Under the pieces are notes generated by a model. It did no database searches. It worked only from the letters and a program-made list of their open reading frames with translations, and was not told where the DNA came from. Below, piece after piece: positions 6,355 to 9,811 of a stretch of DNA of 9,811 bases (the stretch's first letter is position 1; every line of letters starts with the position of its first letter). The stretch comes from Bacteroides sp. GTDB lineage: Bacteria; Bacteroidota; Bacteroidia; Bacteroidales; Bacteroidaceae. A program made the translations under genes and the position numbers. The stretch covers positions 1-9,811 of the forward strand of contig DXOJ01000424.1 in the NCBI GenBank assembly GCA_019412865.1. The letters run 5' to 3'.

Positions 6355-7638
6355 TTATGACAACTTTTTACCTGCAATGACCTCTTTTAATGTCTCTTTG
6401 CACAAATAGCGCTGTGCCAAATCTTGTATTTCCATCGGAGTAACCTCATTCACAGCCAGCAGAGAACGTGAAAAGTAGTCATCATCCAGACCGGAAGTAG
6501 CAATGAAGATCCACGCATCCGAAAGTGAGAAAGGCGACTCATAACTACGGCACATTTCTCCCAACATATAGTTGCGTACAATAGTCAATTCTTCGGCTGA
6601 CACAGGTTCCTGATGCAGGCGGTCTATTTCATGATACACTTCCTGTATCAACGGTTCCACATATTCATTATCCGTTTCTGTCGAGATAGCCAATAGTCCG
6701 CTATCCGGATAAAACATGATTCCTGCCGAAATACCATAAGTATATCCCTTCTCTTCACGAATATTAGACATCAGCCGACTGCCGAAATAACCTCCGAATA
6801 AAGTCATCAATACCCGAAGTTTCAAATAATCAGGATGATTACGAGTAATGGTCGTATATCCCATCTTCACAGCACTCTGCATGGCGTCTTCACGCTCTGT
6901 AAAAATTCTCTTTCCGGGAACAGCAGTAAAAGGAAAACTTAATCTCGACACCTGCTGCTGATGCTGACCGAAAGAAGTGCCGAATGTATCTGTCACCCGG
7001 CTGATAATATCCTCCGTCACCTTACCGGACAAAAAGATAGAGCAATTACCCGAATGATAATACCGTTCATAAAATTCACGGAGCACTTCCGGAGTGATGG
7101 CATGATAATCTTCCTCCACCACTATTTTACCACATGGATGCTGTTCACCGTAAAGCGACTGCAACAGACTGCGGTGTGCCAGAAAATCAACTTTGGAAAT
7201 ATTGACCTGGTATTGTTGGATATTGGTATCGAGAATGGTATGCAATTCCTTTTCCGGAAAAAGCGGTTCTCTAATCATGGATTCCACCACCTCCAATGTT
7301 TTCGCCAAATACTTATTCAACGAATAAACAGTGATATATGCATATTCCGACGAACTGGACAATTCGAGCCATGAGCCGTAGTAATCCAGTTTTTCGGCAA
7401 TGGTGGCAGCCGTATATTTTTTCGTACCTTCGCGCAACATCCGGTTCGTAAACAGAGCTTGCAGTTTCTGCGACTGTTGCCAGCGCCCCCCGGCAAAAAG
7501 CACATCTATGCGTACTACTTCCTGTTCACCCGCATTAATAACAGTCAACGGAATGCCGTTTGGCAACGTCATTCGAACGGGAGGAAGTATACGAAAATTT
7601 TTCAGGGTTTGTATTTCAGGTTGTATCGTACGATCCAT
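6355..7638 (-). CDS. M16-family (insulinase/pitrilysin-like) protein, zinc motif lost
   Basis: The 427-residue protein has the two-lobed layout of short bacterial M16 proteins. The N-lobe has FAGGRWQQ at 48-55 and REGTKKYTA at 69-77, the landmarks that flank the zinc site in active members. Between them the expected HxxEH is replaced by LFTNR at 62-66, so both histidines and the glutamate are missing and metallopeptidase activity is unlikely. The C-lobe keeps the substrate-binding signature REEKGYTYG at 294-302 (Arg294, Tyr301), typical of non-catalytic partners in M16 heterodimers. There is no signal peptide, so it is probably cytoplasmic. The start lies 4 nt after the kdsB stop, suggesting translational coupling. 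Its likely role is as substrate-binding half of a complex with an active M16 protein encoded elsewhere; that partnership is inference. Confidence 0.9.
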   Translation of the reverse strand: MDRTIQPEIQTLKNFRILPPVRMTLPNGIPLTVINAGEQEVVRIDVLFAGGRWQQSQKLQALFTNRMLREGTKKYTAATIAEKLDYYGSWLELSSSSEYAYITVYSLNKYLAKTLEVVESMIREPLFPEKELHTILDTNIQQYQVNISKVDFLAHRSLLQSLYGEQHPCGKIVVEEDYHAITPEVLREFYERYYHSGNCSIFLSGKVTEDIISRVTDTFGTSFGQHQQQVSRLSFPFTAVPGKRIFTEREDAMQSAVKMGYTTITRNHPDYLKLRVLMTLFGGYFGSRLMSNIREEKGYTYGISAGIMFYPDSGLLAISTETDNEYVEPLIQEVYHEIDRLHQEPVSAEELTIVRNYMLGEMCRSYESPFSLSDAWIFIATSGLDDDYFSRSLLAVNEVTPMEIQDLAQRYLCKETLKEVIAGKKLS

Positions 7639-7642
7639 AAGA

Positions 7643-8395
7643 TTAGATTCTATTCTTCAAAAAATCTTCTGCCCGTTCCAAGTCTTGTGGAGTATCGATT
7701 CCAATAGTTTCCACCTCACTGATACCGACCTTTATTTTGTATCCGTTCTCCAGCCAGCGAAGCTGCTCCAAAGATTCGGCCAACTCCAAAGAAGACTGTG
7801 GAAGCATGGTAATCTCTTTCAGCACCTCTGTACGATACGCATACAATCCGATGTGCTTGTAGTAGGTATGTCCCTTCAACCAGTCCTGTTTCTCGGCATT
7901 ACGCTGATAAGGAATGATAGAACGACTGAAATAAAGTGCGTTCCAGTTCTTGTTGACTACTACTTTCGGTGAATTCACGTTTTCCAGTACGGCAAACGGT
8001 TCATCGGCAGTAAAAGGCTTCACCAACGTAGCAATCTGCGTGGTTACATCTTCAAAACAAGCCTTTACCGCATCCAGTTGTGAAGGCTGAATAAAAGGCT
8101 CATCTCCTTGTATATTCACTACGACGTCAAAATCACCTCCAATCTTGGTACAGGCTTCATAACAACGATCCGTACCACTTTTATGGTGAACGGAAGTCAT
8201 CACAACCTTTCCCCCGAACGCCTTAACGGCAGCTTCAATGCGTTCATCATCCGTAGCTACATAAGCGTCATCCAAAACGCCTGCCACTTGTTCGTATACG
8301 CGTTGTATGACTGTTTTTCCGCCCAACATAGCCAACGGTTTCGCAGGAAAACGAGTGGATGCATAACGGGCAGGTATAATTCCAAGAAATTTCAT
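7643..8395 (-). CDS. kdsB: 3-deoxy-manno-octulosonate cytidylyltransferase
   Basis: KdsB (CMP-Kdo synthetase) is a cytoplasmic enzyme that activates Kdo with CTP to CMP-Kdo, the sugar donor for the inner core of lipopolysaccharide. The 250-residue length is normal. The family landmarks are all present: nucleotide-binding GIIPARYASTRFPAKPL at 5-21, VATDDERI at 46-53, SGTDRCYEA at 73-81, NIQGDEPFI at 94-102 with the metal-binding Asp, IGLYAYR at 182-188, LELAESLEQLRWLENG at 203-218, and GIDTPQDLERAE at 232-243. The ATG follows the TAG of the folK-like gene with no intervening base, so translation is probably coupled. No unusual substitution was seen. Confidence 0.96.
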   Translation of the reverse strand: MKFLGIIPARYASTRFPAKPLAMLGGKTVIQRVYEQVAGVLDDAYVATDDERIEAAVKAFGGKVVMTSVHHKSGTDRCYEACTKIGGDFDVVVNIQGDEPFIQPSQLDAVKACFEDVTTQIATLVKPFTADEPFAVLENVNSPKVVVNKNWNALYFSRSIIPYQRNAEKQDWLKGHTYYKHIGLYAYRTEVLKEITMLPQSSLELAESLEQLRWLENGYKIKVGISEVETIGIDTPQDLERAEDFLKNRI

Positions 8396-8782
8396 CTACT
8401 TAATAAATAATGAAGAATGGAAAGCAGATAATGACTGTTGTATATATCCCCTTTGCCAATCCTCCGGTTTTAATATTTTGTTATCATATAAAAGCATGTC
8501 AATATCCAGACATACTTTTTCCTCTTTCTTATCCTCCGAACGACGTCCGGACCTCTGTTCTATATCTTTCAGCATTTTCCTCACCGTCTCTTCATCCTTA
8601 TCGGAATAGAACAGAACCACTTGGTTGGAAAACAGAGCCGGATTCTTAAAAAACAAAGGTTTAGTTTCCAGTTCGGGAGCAAAACATATAGAAGAGAACG
8701 ATTCAGTCAACTTCTGCCTGGCAAAAGTCAAGTTCTCTTTCCTGTTGTAATTACTCCCTATGCAAACAATATACTTGTGCAC
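8396..8782 (-). CDS. folK: FolK-like 6-hydroxymethyl-dihydropterin pyrophosphokinase, degenerate
   Basis: The 128-residue product is related to HPPK, which transfers pyrophosphate from ATP to 6-hydroxymethyl-7,8-dihydropterin in folate synthesis. The N-terminal CIGSN (7-11), LFSNQVV (50-56), IEQRSGR (74-80) and metal-binding LDID (Asp93, Asp95) are recognisable. It is shorter than E. coli HPPK (about 159 residues). By my manual alignment the positions of E. coli Arg84, Trp89 and Arg92 are Ser, Glu and Val, and the PHY segment holding His115/Tyr116 is deleted, although an RGY matching Arg121 remains. Activity is therefore uncertain. The start codon is GTG, 4 nt after the PBP stop. This start is preferred because it places GSN at the usual distance from the N-terminus. 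Confidence 0.82.
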   Translation of the reverse strand: MHKYIVCIGSNYNRKENLTFARQKLTESFSSICFAPELETKPLFFKNPALFSNQVVLFYSDKDEETVRKMLKDIEQRSGRRSEDKKEEKVCLDIDMLLYDNKILKPEDWQRGYIQQSLSAFHSSLFIK

Positions 8783-8786
8783 TTCT

Positions 8787-9811
8787 TTAATTGAAAAGAT
8801 CGTCCAATCCCCCTTCTTCTATCACTTCGCCATCAGGAGTTTCCGAACCGGCACACGGGTCAAACCCTTCAGGGAGTTTGAATCTCTCCTGCTGGTCATA
8901 TCCCAAGGTCGGATCGTCATACACTTTCTTCATATACATCGCCCAGATAGGCAAAGCTGCAGCAGCACCCTGTCCATAGGTCATTCTACCGAAGTGAATA
9001 TCACGTTCGTCCCCTCCTACCCAACAACCGGATACCAGTGAAGGAGTGAATCCCATAAACCAGGCATCGGAGTTATCATTGGTCGTTCCTGTTTTTCCAC
9101 CCATATCAGCGGTAATTCCATATCGACGAACACGTCCACCCGTTCCTTCATTGATAACGGCACGCAGCATAACCAACATTTTGTAAGTACTCGACGCACT
9201 TATCACTTCTTCCATTTGCGGTGCAAAAGTAGAAATGACATTGCCATCACTATCCTCAATACGGGTAACGAACAATGGAGCCACCCGGATTCCTTTATTG
9301 GCAAAAGCTGTGTATGCGCTGACCATTTCACCGACAGAAATTTCACAAGGTCCCAGACAAAGTGAAACCACCGGATCAATTGCTTTATTACGTACACCGA
9401 AACTATGAATCAGGCGTACCAAATCATACGGATTCAGCTTACCCATCAGATATGCAGAAATCCAGTTATCGGAGTTTGCCAATCCCCATTTCAGAGTTAC
9501 CATTTCTCCATAACGCTTATCATTTGCATTACGTGGTGTCCAGGGAGTTCCATTCTCATCAATCAAAGTTTGCTCTACGTGGCGTGCCTGATCGCAAGGA
9601 GAAAATCCGTTCTCCATTGCCAATGTATATAAATACGGCTTAATAGTAGAACCTACCTGACGACGTCCTACCATCGCCATATCATACTGGAAATATACAT
9701 AATTCGGTCCGCCCACATAAGCCTTCACGTGTCCGTTTGCCGGATCCATTGACATAAATCCCGTCCGCAAGAAAGATTTGTAGTAGCGGATGGAATCCAT
9801 CGGTGTCATAA
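8787..9811 (-). CDS. mrcA: Class A penicillin-binding protein 1A, transpeptidase part (5' end beyond right edge)
   Basis: About 341 C-terminal codons are present; the reading frame stays open to the right edge, so the ATG at 9809 is internal. The protein is a periplasmic, inner-membrane-anchored peptidoglycan synthase. The transpeptidase motifs are complete: SxxK as STIKPY (catalytic Ser codon at 9650-9648), SxN as SDN (9473-9465), and KTGT (9095-9084), followed by the usual DAWFMGFTP and CWVGGD segments. The amino-terminal glycosyltransferase domain and membrane anchor should lie outside the window. The tail ends in an acidic EEGGLDDLFN. It is the first visible gene of the tight minus-strand operon. 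The symbol is by family resemblance; other class A names such as ponA are possible. Confidence 0.93.
   Translation of the reverse strand, partial: MTPMDSIRYYKSFLRTGFMSMDPANGHVKAYVGGPNYVYFQYDMAMVGRRQVGSTIKPYLYTLAMENGFSPCDQARHVEQTLIDENGTPWTPRNANDKRYGEMVTLKWGLANSDNWISAYLMGKLNPYDLVRLIHSFGVRNKAIDPVVSLCLGPCEISVGEMVSAYTAFANKGIRVAPLFVTRIEDSDGNVISTFAPQMEEVISASSTYKMLVMLRAVINEGTGGRVRRYGITADMGGKTGTTNDNSDAWFMGFTPSLVSGCWVGGDERDIHFGRMTYGQGAAAALPIWAMYMKKVYDDPTLGYDQQERFKLPEGFDPCAGSETPDGEVIEEGGLDDLFN

Overview
The window looks like the chromosome of a Bacteroides-type bacterium (phylum Bacteroidota). Three observations support this. Candidate promoters match the Bacteroides -7 box TAnnTTTG rather than a sigma-70 -10 box. 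Shine-Dalgarno sequences are weak or absent. The genes include a very large lipoprotein-like sensor kinase of a type I associate with Bacteroides. I assign no species.

Layout. Positions 1-3849 (minus) are one uninterrupted reading frame of 1,283 codons that runs off the left edge. It encodes a giant membrane sensor kinase built from two successive sensor/kinase modules. A 153-base divergent intergenic region (3850-4002), with a candidate promoter for each direction, separates it from prs (4003-4941, plus), which encodes ribose-phosphate pyrophosphokinase. prs converges on a gene for a secreted MORN-repeat protein (5100-6269, minus). The two 3' ends are embedded in a perfect 27-bp inverted repeat that encloses one candidate terminator for each direction.

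The right third is a tightly packed minus-strand gene string, read right to left: a class A penicillin-binding protein (3' part only, right edge to 8787), a folK-like gene (8782-8396), kdsB (8395-7643) and an M16-family peptidase homologue (7638-6355). Spacings are 4, 0 and 4 nt, so this is almost certainly one translationally coupled operon. The MORN gene follows after 85 nt and has its own candidate promoter.

How the genes fit together. The operon mixes envelope construction (peptidoglycan cross-linking by the PBP, CMP-Kdo synthesis for lipid A/LPS by KdsB) with a putative folate enzyme and an M16 protein. Prs supplies PRPP for nucleotides, histidine, tryptophan and NAD. The main points of interest are: the fused double kinase, whose first module has an intact ATP site but no evident phosphoacceptor histidine; an M16 protein whose zinc motif is gone; a FolK-like protein lacking several residues used for catalysis in E. 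coli HPPK; and the heptamer-built inverted repeat shared by two convergent gene ends. I see no mobile element, CRISPR array, tRNA or rRNA, and no gene-free stretch longer than about 160 bases.
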